Assembly: GCF_900104685.1 (NCBI RefSeq)
Contig: NZ_LT629755.1
Location: 1-64,000, forward strand
DNA: 64,000 nucleotides
Reading direction: 5' to 3'
Source: Agromyces flavus
GTDB taxonomy: Bacteria > Actinomycetota > Actinomycetes > Actinomycetales > Microbacteriaceae
Below the pieces are notes generated by a model. It was given only the letters and a program-made list of their open reading frames with translations. It did not search any database and had not been told where the DNA came from. Positions 42,617-51,566 of the stretch are shown here, piece after piece. The translations under genes and the position numbers were made by a program. The stretch's first letter is position 1. Each line of letters begins with the position of its first letter.

Positions 42617-43294
42617 ATGCGCACGGCGCGCACTCGATCCCGGACGCTCGGCGCGAGTGCGCTGCTCCTGGCGGCGCTCGGCGTCCTCGCGGGCCCGGCC
42701 CTGCCGGCGTCCGCGCACAACACGGTGATCGGCGAGACTCCCGACGCCGATTCGACCGTCACCACCCAGCCGGGCACGGTCGCGCTCGAGACGAGCGACG
42801 CGCTGCTCGATGCCGAGGGTGCGACGGCGATGGACGTCATCGGCCCCGACGGCCGACACTACGCGTCCCCGTGCCCCAGCGTCGATCGCGCCGTGGCGAG
42901 CGTACCGGTCGAACTCGGGCCCGAGGGCGAGTACACCGTCGAGTGGCGCGTGGTGTCGGCCGACGGACACCCCATCACGGGCGAATTCGCGTTCACGTGG
43001 GCGCCGTCCGACGCCGAGCAACTCGTTGAGGGCACCGACGATGCGGCGTGCGCCCAGGGCGCGGGCGAGGCCTCTGAGCCAGGCGACGCGACCGATGCCG
43101 AGACGGATGCCGCGGCATCCGGTGGGCTCGGCGACCTGCTGTGGGTGGTCGGGGGTGCCGCCGTGGTGGTGCTCGCCGGGCTCGTGGCGTTCCTGGTCAT
43201 GCGCCGGCGACCGGCGGCCCAGGGTCACGATGACGCCGACGCCGACGCGACCGGGCCGACCGACGCCGACGACGGGCCGGCCGCGGACCGCTGA
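42617..43294 (+). CDS. copC: CopC-domain copper-binding protein
   Basis: 225 residues. The signal peptide ends PASA-HNTV, giving an N-terminal His, one ligand of the CopC Cu(II) site. The second His of the site is in VVSADGHPITGEFAFTW. A single CopC beta-sandwich (about 34-130) is followed by an acidic linker, one membrane helix (about 177-198) and an Asp-rich tail. It starts one base after ycnI ends. No CopD domain is fused or adjacent, so this is a surface copper-binding pair rather than a full importer. Confidence 0.9.
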   Translation: MRTARTRSRTLGASALLLAALGVLAGPALPASAHNTVIGETPDADSTVTTQPGTVALETSDALLDAEGATAMDVIGPDGRHYASPCPSVDRAVASVPVELGPEGEYTVEWRVVSADGHPITGEFAFTWAPSDAEQLVEGTDDAACAQGAGEASEPGDATDAETDAAASGGLGDLLWVVGGAAVVVLAGLVAFLVMRRRPAAQGHDDADADATGPTDADDGPAADR

Positions 43295-43324
43295 ACCGCC
43301 CGCCGCGCGGGGCGACCGCCGAGC

Positions 43325-44026
43325 TCACCGTTCGGCGAACGCCCCGGGCGGCAGTGCCGTCTCGCCATCGACGATCGCGCGTATGAGCCGGTCGGCCACG
43401 GCCGCCGGGTCGAGTCCGTGCGGGAAGCGCGGCGCCGACCCGAAGAGCGGTCGCCCGGCGAGTCCCGTCTCGATGTGGCCGGGGTGCGCGTCGAGCAGGC
43501 GGATGCCGCTGCGCCGCAGTTCGCGGCCCGCCGCGGTCAGGTACGCCGCAAGCGCGGATTTCGAGGCGGAGTAGCTGGCGAGCCCGGCCGTCGGCAACTC
43601 CGCGACGATGCCGGTCAACGCGATCACGACGGGTTCCCGGCCGGCCGCGGCCGAATCGCGGAGCGCGGGGACCGCCACGGAGATGATCCGCATCGGCGCG
43701 AGCGCATTGACCGTGAACAGCGTCTCGAGGTCCTGCTCGGCCGTCTCGGCGACCGAGTCGAAGCCGACCACTCCGGCGGCGAGGACCACGATGTCGAGCC
43801 CGCCGAGGACGGCGGTCGCGCGTTCGACGATGGTCTCGGGCGCCGTCTCGTCGGTGAGGTCCACGGCGATCGGCTCGCCGAACGAGGCGCGCTCGGCGAG
43901 CCGCGCGTCGTCGCGGCCGTGCACGGCGACCCGCGCGCCGCCCTGGGCGAGCCGCTCCGCGAGCAGCGTGCCGAGCACGCCGGTCGCACCCACGACGAGG
44001 GTGCGCGCTCCCTCGATCTGCGTCAT
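43325..44026 (-). CDS. Short-chain dehydrogenase/reductase
   Basis: 233 residues, classical SDR size: cofactor loop VVGATGVLGTLL, VLAAGVVGFDSV, and the catalytic YSASK (Tyr and Lys) after LTGIVAELPTAGL. Arg in VHGRDD after the second strand suggests NADP(H). The substrate is unknown. Leaderless ATG. Confidence 0.88.
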   Translation of the reverse strand: MTQIEGARTLVVGATGVLGTLLAERLAQGGARVAVHGRDDARLAERASFGEPIAVDLTDETAPETIVERATAVLGGLDIVVLAAGVVGFDSVAETAEQDLETLFTVNALAPMRIISVAVPALRDSAAAGREPVVIALTGIVAELPTAGLASYSASKSALAAYLTAAGRELRRSGIRLLDAHPGHIETGLAGRPLFGSAPRFPHGLDPAAVADRLIRAIVDGETALPPGAFAER

Positions 44027-44032
44027 GGCGCG

Positions 44033-44038
44033 AGCCTA
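44033..44038 (-). promoter_or_regulatory. Leaderless -10 box (TAGGCT) for the SDR gene
   Basis: TAGGCT on the minus strand, six bases, then the ATG at 44026. Confidence 0.65.
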
Positions 44039-44167
44039 TGCCGAGGGAATGCCGAGCGGATGCCGCGGCATCCGTCTTCACAGCGATCTCGCACCGCGAC
44101 CCGTCCTCCCCAGCCCACGTTGTGGGCGGTCTCGAGACGTGCCCGCCACGCTGTCGGCCCCGGCGGG

Positions 44168-44173
44168 TAGGGT
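44168..44173 (+). promoter_or_regulatory. Leaderless -10 box (TAGGGT) for recQ
   Basis: TAGGGT, six bases, then GTG at 44180. Confidence 0.65.
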
Positions 44174-44179
44174 CGTCGG

Positions 44180-46201
44180 GTGACGTGGAGCCAGAACCCC
44201 GAACCGGCCGGCGCCTGGGCCGACGAGGTGCCGTGGGATCCCGACGAGCTCGTGCCGCCCGACGACGAGTGGGCGCCCCCGCCTCCTGCATTCGTCGATG
44301 AGTCGCAGTCCGGTGCGCCGACGGCGGCCGCGCCCCGGCTGGCCGCTCCGGCCGCCTCCCCGGCTCGGTTCGGCTCACCGCTTGAGGCGCTCCGCACGGT
44401 CTACGGCTACGACGCCTTCCGCGGCGAGCAGGCCGCGATCATCGATCACGTCGCCGGCGGTGGCGACGCGGTCGTGCTCATGCCCACGGGCGGCGGCAAG
44501 AGCCTCTGCTACCAGGTCCCGGCGCTGCTTCGCGAGGGAACGGGCGTCGTGGTCTCACCGCTCATCGCGCTCATGCACGACCAGGTCGACGCCCTCGTGC
44601 GCAACGGCGTCCGAGCGGGCTACCTCAATTCCTCGCAGTCCCCGGCCGAACGCGCGCAGGTCGAGCGGGCGTACGTCGCGGGCGAGCTCGACCTGCTCTA
44701 CGTCGCTCCCGAGCGGCTGGGCTCCGAGCAGACCAAGCGCTTCCTCGAACGCGGCACCATCGCCCTGTTCGCGATCGACGAAGCCCACTGCGTCGCGCAG
44801 TGGGGTCACGACTTCCGGCCCGACTACCTCGGGCTCGCCGAGCTCGCCGAGCGCTGGCCCGACGTGCCGCGCATCGCCCTGACGGCGACCGCCACCGAGG
44901 CCACGCACCGCGAGATCACCGAGCGGCTCTCGCTCCGCGACGCGCGCCACTTCGTGTCGAGCTTCGATCGGCCGAACATCCAGTACCGCATCGCTCCGAA
45001 GCTCGACGTGCGGCGCCAGCTGCTCGACTTCGTGCGCACCGAGGGTCGCGACGCCGACGGCAACCCCGTCGCCGGCATCGTGTATGCGCTGTCACGGGCC
45101 AGCACCGAGAAGTTCGCGTCGTTCCTCGCCGCGAACGGCGTCGATGCGATGCCGTACCACGCCGGCCTCGACGCGGCGACCCGCCGTCGCACCCAGGAGC
45201 GCTTCCTCCGCGACGACGGGGTCGTCGTGGTCGCGACCATCGCCTTCGGCATGGGAATCGACAAGCCCGACGTGCGGTTCGTGGCCCACGTCGACCTGCC
45301 GAAGTCGGTCGAGGGGTACTACCAGGAGACGGGGCGCGCGGGCCGCGACGGGCTGCCCGCGACGGCGTGGCTGGCGTACGGCCTGCAAGACGTCGTGCAG
45401 CAGCGCCGGATGATCGACGAGAGCCCGGGCGACCTGGCGCACCGCCGGCGGCTGACGGCGCACCTCGATGCGATGCTCGCGCTGTGCGAGACCGTGCAGT
45501 GCCGCCGCCAGAACCTCCTCGCCTACTTCGGGGAGCCGAGCACGGCGTGCGGCAACTGCGACACGTGCCTCGAGCCGCCCGCCTCGTGGGACGGCACGGT
45601 GGCGTCGCAGAAGCTCATGTCGACCATCGTCCGGCTGCAGCGCGAGCGCAACCAGCGCTTCGGCGCCGGCCACCTGGTCGACATCCTGCGCGGCAAGCGC
45701 ACGGCGCGCGTCGAACAGTACGGCCACGACCGCCTCGCGACGTGGGCGATCGGCGACGACCTCTCCGACGCGCAGTGGCGCGGCGTCGTGCGCCAGTTGC
45801 TCGCGCAGGGCCTGCTGCAGTCGGTCGGCGAGTACGGCGTGCTCGCGCTGACGGATGCCTCGGCGGAGGTCCTCGCGGGGGATCGCACGGTCGCCTTCCG
45901 CACCGAGCCCGAGCGGCCCGGTCGTACCTCCCGAAGCGCCCGGGCGGCCGCGCCCGCTGCCGCAGATCTCGAGCCGGCCGACGCGGAGCTCTTCGAGGCG
46001 CTCCGCACGTGGCGTGCAGGCGAGGCGCGCGAGCAGGGCGTTCCGGCATACATCGTGTTCGGCGACGCGACGCTTCGCGCGGTCGCCGTGCAGCGCCCTT
46101 CGAGCCTCGGCCAGCTCGACGGCATCTCGGGCATCGGCGCGAAGAAGCTCGAGGCGTACGGCGAGGCCCTGGTGCGCGTGGTCTCCGAGCACGTCGGCTG
46201 A
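44180..46201 (+). CDS. recQ: ATP-dependent DNA helicase RecQ
   Basis: 673 residues. An unusual acidic/proline-rich N-terminal extension of about 65 residues precedes the RecQ core. Walker A is MPTGGGKS, motif II IDEAHCVAQWGHDFRPDY (the RecQ aromatic loop), motif III TATAT, motif V TIAFGMGIDKPDVRFV and motif VI QETGRAGRDG. The zinc-binding part has four Cys in CETVQCRRQ and CGNCDTC. A winged helix and a C-terminal HRDC domain (about 600-673) complete it. It unwinds DNA in recombination and repair. GTG start. Confidence 0.95.
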   Translation: MTWSQNPEPAGAWADEVPWDPDELVPPDDEWAPPPPAFVDESQSGAPTAAAPRLAAPAASPARFGSPLEALRTVYGYDAFRGEQAAIIDHVAGGGDAVVLMPTGGGKSLCYQVPALLREGTGVVVSPLIALMHDQVDALVRNGVRAGYLNSSQSPAERAQVERAYVAGELDLLYVAPERLGSEQTKRFLERGTIALFAIDEAHCVAQWGHDFRPDYLGLAELAERWPDVPRIALTATATEATHREITERLSLRDARHFVSSFDRPNIQYRIAPKLDVRRQLLDFVRTEGRDADGNPVAGIVYALSRASTEKFASFLAANGVDAMPYHAGLDAATRRRTQERFLRDDGVVVVATIAFGMGIDKPDVRFVAHVDLPKSVEGYYQETGRAGRDGLPATAWLAYGLQDVVQQRRMIDESPGDLAHRRRLTAHLDAMLALCETVQCRRQNLLAYFGEPSTACGNCDTCLEPPASWDGTVASQKLMSTIVRLQRERNQRFGAGHLVDILRGKRTARVEQYGHDRLATWAIGDDLSDAQWRGVVRQLLAQGLLQSVGEYGVLALTDASAEVLAGDRTVAFRTEPERPGRTSRSARAAAPAAADLEPADAELFEALRTWRAGEAREQGVPAYIVFGDATLRAVAVQRPSSLGQLDGISGIGAKKLEAYGEALVRVVSEHVG

Positions 46202-46279
46202 CCGCTCACCTCCCGAGGGCCGGCACGGTGCGTCGCAGCACGGGACCTTCGTACCGTGAGGCCACCCCGCACCCCCCGA

Positions 46280-46313
46280 TACCATCGGCCGAAGGGCCGC
46301 CTCGGGGGCGGCC
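46280..46313 (+). promoter_or_regulatory. -10 box (TACCAT) and leader hairpin before the paired membrane proteins
   Basis: TACCAT (46280-46285) places the start point near 46292. The leader then forms GGCCGCC/GGCGGCC (46295-46301 with 46307-46313), just before the ribosome-binding site GGGGGAGA. Confidence 0.4.
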
Positions 46314-46331
46314 GGACTCGGGGGAGACGGA

Positions 46332-46754
46332 ATGTCCGAAGTGGTCCGCGGGAAGCGTCCGGTCACCATCACGATCATCGGCGTGCTCGCGTTCATCGCC
46401 GGTCTGCTCGACATGCTCTCGGGCGTGCTCCTGTTCTTCCGGCTGCCGAACGACGAGGTGGTCGCGCGATTCGGCGGGTCCGGCGGTCTCATCACCGCCG
46501 CGATCGGCTCGATCGTCGTCGGCCTCATCACGGCAGTCCTCGCGGGCGGGCTGCTGCGGGGCAGCAACCCGGCGAGGCTCATCATCACGGTGCTGCAGGT
46601 CTTCTCGATCATCGGATCGCTGTTCCTCGCCGTGGCGTACATGAGCGATCCGTCGGTCGTGGGCGAGTGGCTCGGCCTCGCCTTCTCGGTCATCCTGCTG
46701 ATCCTGCTCTGGACGCCCAAGGCGAGCCGCTTCTTCGTCGGCACCGTCGAATGA
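46332..46754 (+). CDS. Four-helix membrane protein, first of a paralogous pair
   Basis: 140 residues with four membrane helices (about 12-34, 52-75, 82-102 and 110-128). No catalytic residues stand out and I know no function for it. It shares layout with the next gene (VTITIIGVLAFIAGLLDMLSG here, VTVVGVLVWVNAALDLVAGG there), so the pair is an old duplication. ATG with GGGGGAGA upstream; its stop overlaps the next ATG. Confidence 0.75.
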   Translation: MSEVVRGKRPVTITIIGVLAFIAGLLDMLSGVLLFFRLPNDEVVARFGGSGGLITAAIGSIVVGLITAVLAGGLLRGSNPARLIITVLQVFSIIGSLFLAVAYMSDPSVVGEWLGLAFSVILLILLWTPKASRFFVGTVE

Positions 46755-47212
46755 CGCCATCCGATCGCGATCGGTCGCCGGCGATGGGCGATGCCGGCCT
46801 CGCCCGCGCGCCTCGGCCGACCGGGGTGACCGTGGTCGGCGTGCTCGTGTGGGTGAATGCGGCGCTCGACCTCGTGGCGGGCGGCTTCCTCCTCATTGGG
46901 GCGACGATCGGCGGCGACGACGACGCGACCCGGACGACGTGGGCGATCATGGGCTCCGTCTCGCTGCTCGTGGGCGCGCTCGCGGCCGTGATCGCCTTCG
47001 GCCTCATGAACGGCAATCCGATCGCCCGCATCGCGATCACCGCCATCGAGGTCGTCTCGGTCATCGCCTCCGTGAGTGCGGCCATCGTGGATCCCTCGAC
47101 CGCCGTGAATGAGATCGTCAGCGCCCTGGTCGCGGTCGCCATCGTCGTGCTGCTCTGGTCGGGCGAAGCGACGCGATACTTCCGCGGTCTCCCGGCCGAT
47201 CAACCGGGCTGA
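46751..47212 (+). CDS. Four-helix membrane protein, second of a paralogous pair
   Basis: 153 residues: 23 polar residues, then four membrane helices (about 26-50, 63-85, 92-110 and 118-138). Co-translated with the upstream paralogue by a four-base ATGA overlap, which suggests a two-component membrane complex (inference). No function known. Confidence 0.75.
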   Translation: MTPSDRDRSPAMGDAGLARAPRPTGVTVVGVLVWVNAALDLVAGGFLLIGATIGGDDDATRTTWAIMGSVSLLVGALAAVIAFGLMNGNPIARIAITAIEVVSVIASVSAAIVDPSTAVNEIVSALVAVAIVVLLWSGEATRYFRGLPADQPG

Positions 47213-47237
47213 CCACCCGGGACGGCCCGACCACCGC

Positions 47238-47284
47238 GCCGGACTTGTGGATGCTCCAACGGTCGATGACGCCGAACTTGTGGA
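47238..47284 (+). repeat. Direct repeat upstream of the acyl-CoA oxidase gene
   Basis: GCCGGACTTGTGGA (47238-47251) and GCCGAACTTGTGGA (47271-47284) differ at one base and are 33 bases apart, about three helix turns. They lie some 85-130 bases before the TAGCGT box of the oxidase gene and could be an activator or repressor site. Confidence 0.45.
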
Positions 47285-47366
47285 ATTCCGCAAATCCGAG
47301 CGGATGGCGCGAAGACCGGTTTGTCGGCTCCTGACGCAGTATTTCCGGCGCCGTCGAACCCGCCCA

Positions 47367-47372
47367 TAGCGT
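47367..47372 (+). promoter_or_regulatory. -10 box (TAGCGT) for the acyl-CoA oxidase gene
   Basis: TAGCGT lies 40 bases before the ATG at 47413, giving a leader of about 33 bases. Confidence 0.5.
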
Positions 47373-47412
47373 GGATCGAAGCCCTGATCCGCGTACGAAG
47401 GACGAACCGACG

Positions 47413-49539
47413 ATGGTCGACACGGCATCCCGAACCGACTCCACCCCGGCCCCGAAGGTCGAGCGCCCGAGCACCCAGGCGCACGCCGCCGAGGCCACTC
47501 CGGCGAACACCCCGATCGACTCGAGCGCAGCGCCCGTCGTCGACGTGGCGGCCCTCGGCCGCCAGCTGCTCGGCACGTGGCCCGACATCCGACTTGCTGC
47601 GCGCGAGCGTGCCGCCGACCCGGCGTTCCAGCGCATCGACGGGCAGTCGATGGCCGAGCACCGCGAGCGCGTGCTGGGGCAGCTGCGACTCCTCGTCGAG
47701 TCGGGCGCGGTGCACAAGGCCTTCCCGAAGGAGCTCGGCGGCGAGGACGACCACGGCGGCAACATCGCCGCGTTCGAGGAGCTCGTGCTGGCCGATCCCA
47801 GCCTCCAGATCAAGTCGGGCGTCCAATGGGGCCTCTTCGCGGCCGCCATCCTGCACCTCGGCACGACGCCGCACCACGAGAAGTACCTCCCGGGCGCGAT
47901 GACGCTCGACGTGCCCGGCGCCTTCGCGATGACCGAGACAGGGCACGGCTCCGACGTGGCCGCGATCGGCACGACGGCGACCTACGATCCCGAGACCGAG
48001 GAGTTCGTGATCCACACGCCCTTCCGCGGGGCGTGGAAGGACTACCTCGGCAACGCGGCGCTCCACGGCATCGCGGCCGTCGTGTTCGCGCAGCTCATCA
48101 CGAAGGGCGTCAACCACGGCGTCCACGCGTTCTACGTGCCCATCCGCGACGAGCAGGGCGAGTTCCTGCCCGGAATCGGCGGCGAGGACGACGGCCTGAA
48201 GGGCGGCCTGAACGGCATCGACAACGGGCGCCTGCACTTCACCGACGTGCGCGTGCCGCGCGAGAACCTGCTGAACCGCTACGGCGACGTCGCGGCCGAC
48301 GGCACCTACTCGAGCCCCATCGCGAGCCCGGGTCGCCGCTTCTTCACCATGCTCGGCACGCTGGTGCAGGGGCGCGTCTCCCTCGACGGCGCCGCGACCA
48401 TCGCGAGTGCCATGGGCCTCGCCATCGCGATCACCTACGGCACGCAGCGCCGCCAGTTCAACGCGGGCAGCGACACCGACGAGGAGGTGCTGCTCGACTA
48501 CCAGCGCCACCAGCGCCGACTCATCCCGAGGCTCGCGACGACCTACGCCCAGGTCTTCGCGCACGACGAGTTCCTCGTCAAGTTCGACGCGGTGTTCTCG
48601 GGCGAGGCCGACACCGACGACGACCGTCAGGACCTCGAGACGATCGCCGCCGCCCTCAAGCCGCTCTCGACGTGGCACGCCCTCGACACGCTGCAGGAGG
48701 CGCGCGAGGCGTGCGGCGGCGCGGGCTTCCTCGCCGAGAACCGCCTCGTCGGCCTCCGCCAGGACCTCGACGTCTACGTCACGTTCGAGGGCGACAACAA
48801 TGTCCTGCTTCAGCTCGTGGCCAAGCGGCTGCTGACCGACTACTCGAAGCAGTTCGCGAAGGCGGATGCCGGCGCGATGGCGCGCTACGTGGTCGCGCAG
48901 ACGGCCGACCGCGCGTACCACGGCACGGGCCTGCGGCGTCTCGCGCAGACGATCGCCGACTTCGGCTCGACGGCACGGTCGGTGCACGAGCTGCGTGAGG
49001 AGGAGACCCAGCGCGAGCTGCTCACCGACCGCGTCGAGGCCATGATCAGCGAGATCGCCGGGCGGCTGCGCGACATGCGCAAGCTCTCGAAGGCCGAGGC
49101 GGCGGCGCTGTTCAATCGCAACCAGAACGAGCTCATCGAGGCGGCTCGCGCCCACGCCGAGCTGCTCCAGTGGGAGGCCTTCACCCGGGCCCTGGCCCGC
49201 ACCGAGGATGCCGGTACCAAGCAGGTGCTGACGTGGGTCCGCGACCTGTTCGGCCTGGGCCTGATCGAGAAGCACCTCGCGTGGTACCTGATCCACGGTC
49301 GGCTCTCCCCGCAGCGCGCGCAGGCCGTGACGGCCTACATCGACCGCCTCGTCGAGCGCCTGCGCCCGTACGCGCTCGACCTCGTCGACGCGTTCGGCTT
49401 CGCGCCCGAGCACCTGCGCGCCGCGATCGCCTCCGGCGCCGAGCAGGAGCGGCAGGACGAGGCTCGTGCGTACTACGCGGCGCAGCGCGAGGCGGGTACG
49501 CTCGCCGCCCCCGAGAAGGCCGAGAGGCCGCGGCGATAG
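47413..49539 (+). CDS. Acyl-CoA oxidase/dehydrogenase
   Basis: 708 residues, the length of acyl-CoA oxidases rather than dehydrogenases. Landmarks are FPKELGGEDDHGGN, GAFAMTETGHGSDVAAIGTTATYD (flavin and substrate contact), GGEDDGLKGGLNGIDNGRLHF, and TFEGDNNVLLQLVAKRLLTDY near the likely catalytic Glu. The C-terminal 250 residues are the second helical domain typical of peroxisome-like oxidases. It starts beta-oxidation, passing electrons to oxygen (giving H2O2) or to an electron carrier. No other beta-oxidation gene is near. The ATG at 47413 is behind AAGGACGA. Confidence 0.9.
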   Translation: MVDTASRTDSTPAPKVERPSTQAHAAEATPANTPIDSSAAPVVDVAALGRQLLGTWPDIRLAARERAADPAFQRIDGQSMAEHRERVLGQLRLLVESGAVHKAFPKELGGEDDHGGNIAAFEELVLADPSLQIKSGVQWGLFAAAILHLGTTPHHEKYLPGAMTLDVPGAFAMTETGHGSDVAAIGTTATYDPETEEFVIHTPFRGAWKDYLGNAALHGIAAVVFAQLITKGVNHGVHAFYVPIRDEQGEFLPGIGGEDDGLKGGLNGIDNGRLHFTDVRVPRENLLNRYGDVAADGTYSSPIASPGRRFFTMLGTLVQGRVSLDGAATIASAMGLAIAITYGTQRRQFNAGSDTDEEVLLDYQRHQRRLIPRLATTYAQVFAHDEFLVKFDAVFSGEADTDDDRQDLETIAAALKPLSTWHALDTLQEAREACGGAGFLAENRLVGLRQDLDVYVTFEGDNNVLLQLVAKRLLTDYSKQFAKADAGAMARYVVAQTADRAYHGTGLRRLAQTIADFGSTARSVHELREEETQRELLTDRVEAMISEIAGRLRDMRKLSKAEAAALFNRNQNELIEAARAHAELLQWEAFTRALARTEDAGTKQVLTWVRDLFGLGLIEKHLAWYLIHGRLSPQRAQAVTAYIDRLVERLRPYALDLVDAFGFAPEHLRAAIASGAEQERQDEARAYYAAQREAGTLAAPEKAERPRR

Positions 49540-49552
49540 CGGAGGTCGCGTG

Positions 49553-49583
49553 GGCGGGCCGGGCGCGAGACGCCCGGCCCGCC
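49553..49583. terminator. Strong bidirectional hairpin
   Basis: Perfect 13-base arms (49553-49565 and 49571-49583) and a five-base loop, between the convergent oxidase and small membrane protein genes. Confidence 0.8.
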
Positions 49584-49597
49584 GTCGTCTCGGGCGG

Positions 49598-49804
49598 TCA
49601 GCGGCGTCGCTGCCCGCCGGCGCCGTCGTCCTCGCCGGGCGGTTTCATGATCGCGCCCGCGGCGAGGCCGACGGCGAGTCCGGCGCCGAGCCAGACCCAG
49701 AATCCCGTCCAGACGCTGACGCCGATACCGACGATCAGCCCGACGACGAGCCCCACGATGAGCTGGCGGCGGCGGGCGGGCGACATGGGTTCTCGGTCGG
49801 GCAT
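49598..49804 (-). CDS. Small two-helix membrane protein
   Basis: 68 residues. A charged N-terminus is followed by two Gly/Val-rich hydrophobic segments (about 15-32 and 34-53) and a polar tail. The glycine-rich helices could pack closely in a membrane. No family recognised. The gene is supported by a leaderless promoter and a strong terminator. Confidence 0.65.
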   Translation of the reverse strand: MPDREPMSPARRRQLIVGLVVGLIVGIGVSVWTGFWVWLGAGLAVGLAAGAIMKPPGEDDGAGGQRRR

Positions 49805-49810
49805 GCCCTC

Positions 49811-49816
49811 AGCCTA
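49811..49816 (-). promoter_or_regulatory. Leaderless -10 box (TAGGCT) for the small membrane protein
   Basis: TAGGCT on the minus strand, six bases, then the ATG at 49804. Confidence 0.6.
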
Positions 49817-49868
49817 GGTGCGGATGCCACAACGCCCGGTCATGCCATCGGTGGCCGTCAGGTCAGCC

Positions 49869-50894
<1,026 letters not shown>

Positions 50895-50923
50895 CGCTGG
50901 GCGCCTTGTCGCGGCATCCGGCG

Positions 50924-51418
50924 TCACCAGCCCATCGAGCCGGGACCGCCCTTGAAGGGGCCGACGACCCAGGAGGTGATCCAGCCGCCGTAGAACGAGC
51001 CGGGCTGCGGGGTCACCTGTTCGCCGTCGATCGTGCAGGCGTCCATCGGTCCTGCGTAGACGGCGACGCGGTCGCGCAGTGCCTCGAACCCGGTCGACGG
51101 GTCCGGGTAGTTCCACGCCGCACGCTCGGCGATGCGTCCGCCGCCGTGCACGTCCAGGTAGCGCGCGGCGCCCTTGAACTCGCAGAACGACGCTCCCTCG
51201 GCGGGTGAGAGCGTGCCGTCGGCGAACGCCGAGATCGGCAGGTAGTAGACCGGCGGATGGCTCGTCTCGAGCACGCGCACCACGTCGCGAGTATCGACGA
51301 CGCGCTCGCCGCCGAGCTCGATCGTGACGCGGAGGTCCACCTGCTCGACGCGCGGCGGCCTCGGATAGTCCCACACCGACTCCTGCCCGGGGCCGAGGGG
51401 ATCGGGAACCGGTCGCAT
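50924..51418 (-). CDS. DUF427 protein
   Basis: 164 residues, one DUF427 domain. It opens with ESVWDYPRPP and has SHPPVYYLPISAFADG and ASFCEFKGAARYLDV, with a conserved Cys and Tyr, ending in WITSWVVGPFKGGPGS. The family is widespread in actinobacteria and without known activity. Leaderless ATG; a short gap separates it from mdh. Confidence 0.85.
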   Translation of the reverse strand: MRPVPDPLGPGQESVWDYPRPPRVEQVDLRVTIELGGERVVDTRDVVRVLETSHPPVYYLPISAFADGTLSPAEGASFCEFKGAARYLDVHGGGRIAERAAWNYPDPSTGFEALRDRVAVYAGPMDACTIDGEQVTPQPGSFYGGWITSWVVGPFKGGPGSMGW

Positions 51419-51424
51419 GACCGC

Positions 51425-51430
51425 ACGCTA
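51425..51430 (-). promoter_or_regulatory. Leaderless -10 box (TAGCGT) for the DUF427 gene
   Basis: TAGCGT on the minus strand, six bases, then the ATG at 51418. Confidence 0.65.
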
Positions 51431-51524
51431 GGTCGTCCGGCTGGGAACGGGCCGTGGTCACGCCACGTGCGCCGACCGCGAAATCGCGGCGGCGCGCCGC
51501 TACCCGGCGGCATCCCCCGCTCGC

Positions 51525-51530
51525 TAGCGT
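51525..51530 (+). promoter_or_regulatory. -10 box (TAGCGT) for the iminopeptidase gene
   Basis: TAGCGT lies 36 bases before the ATG at 51567; the leader contains GGAGGGG. Confidence 0.5.
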
Positions 51531-51566
51531 GGCCGACAAGGGGGCGCGGTGGACGGAGGGGACAGC

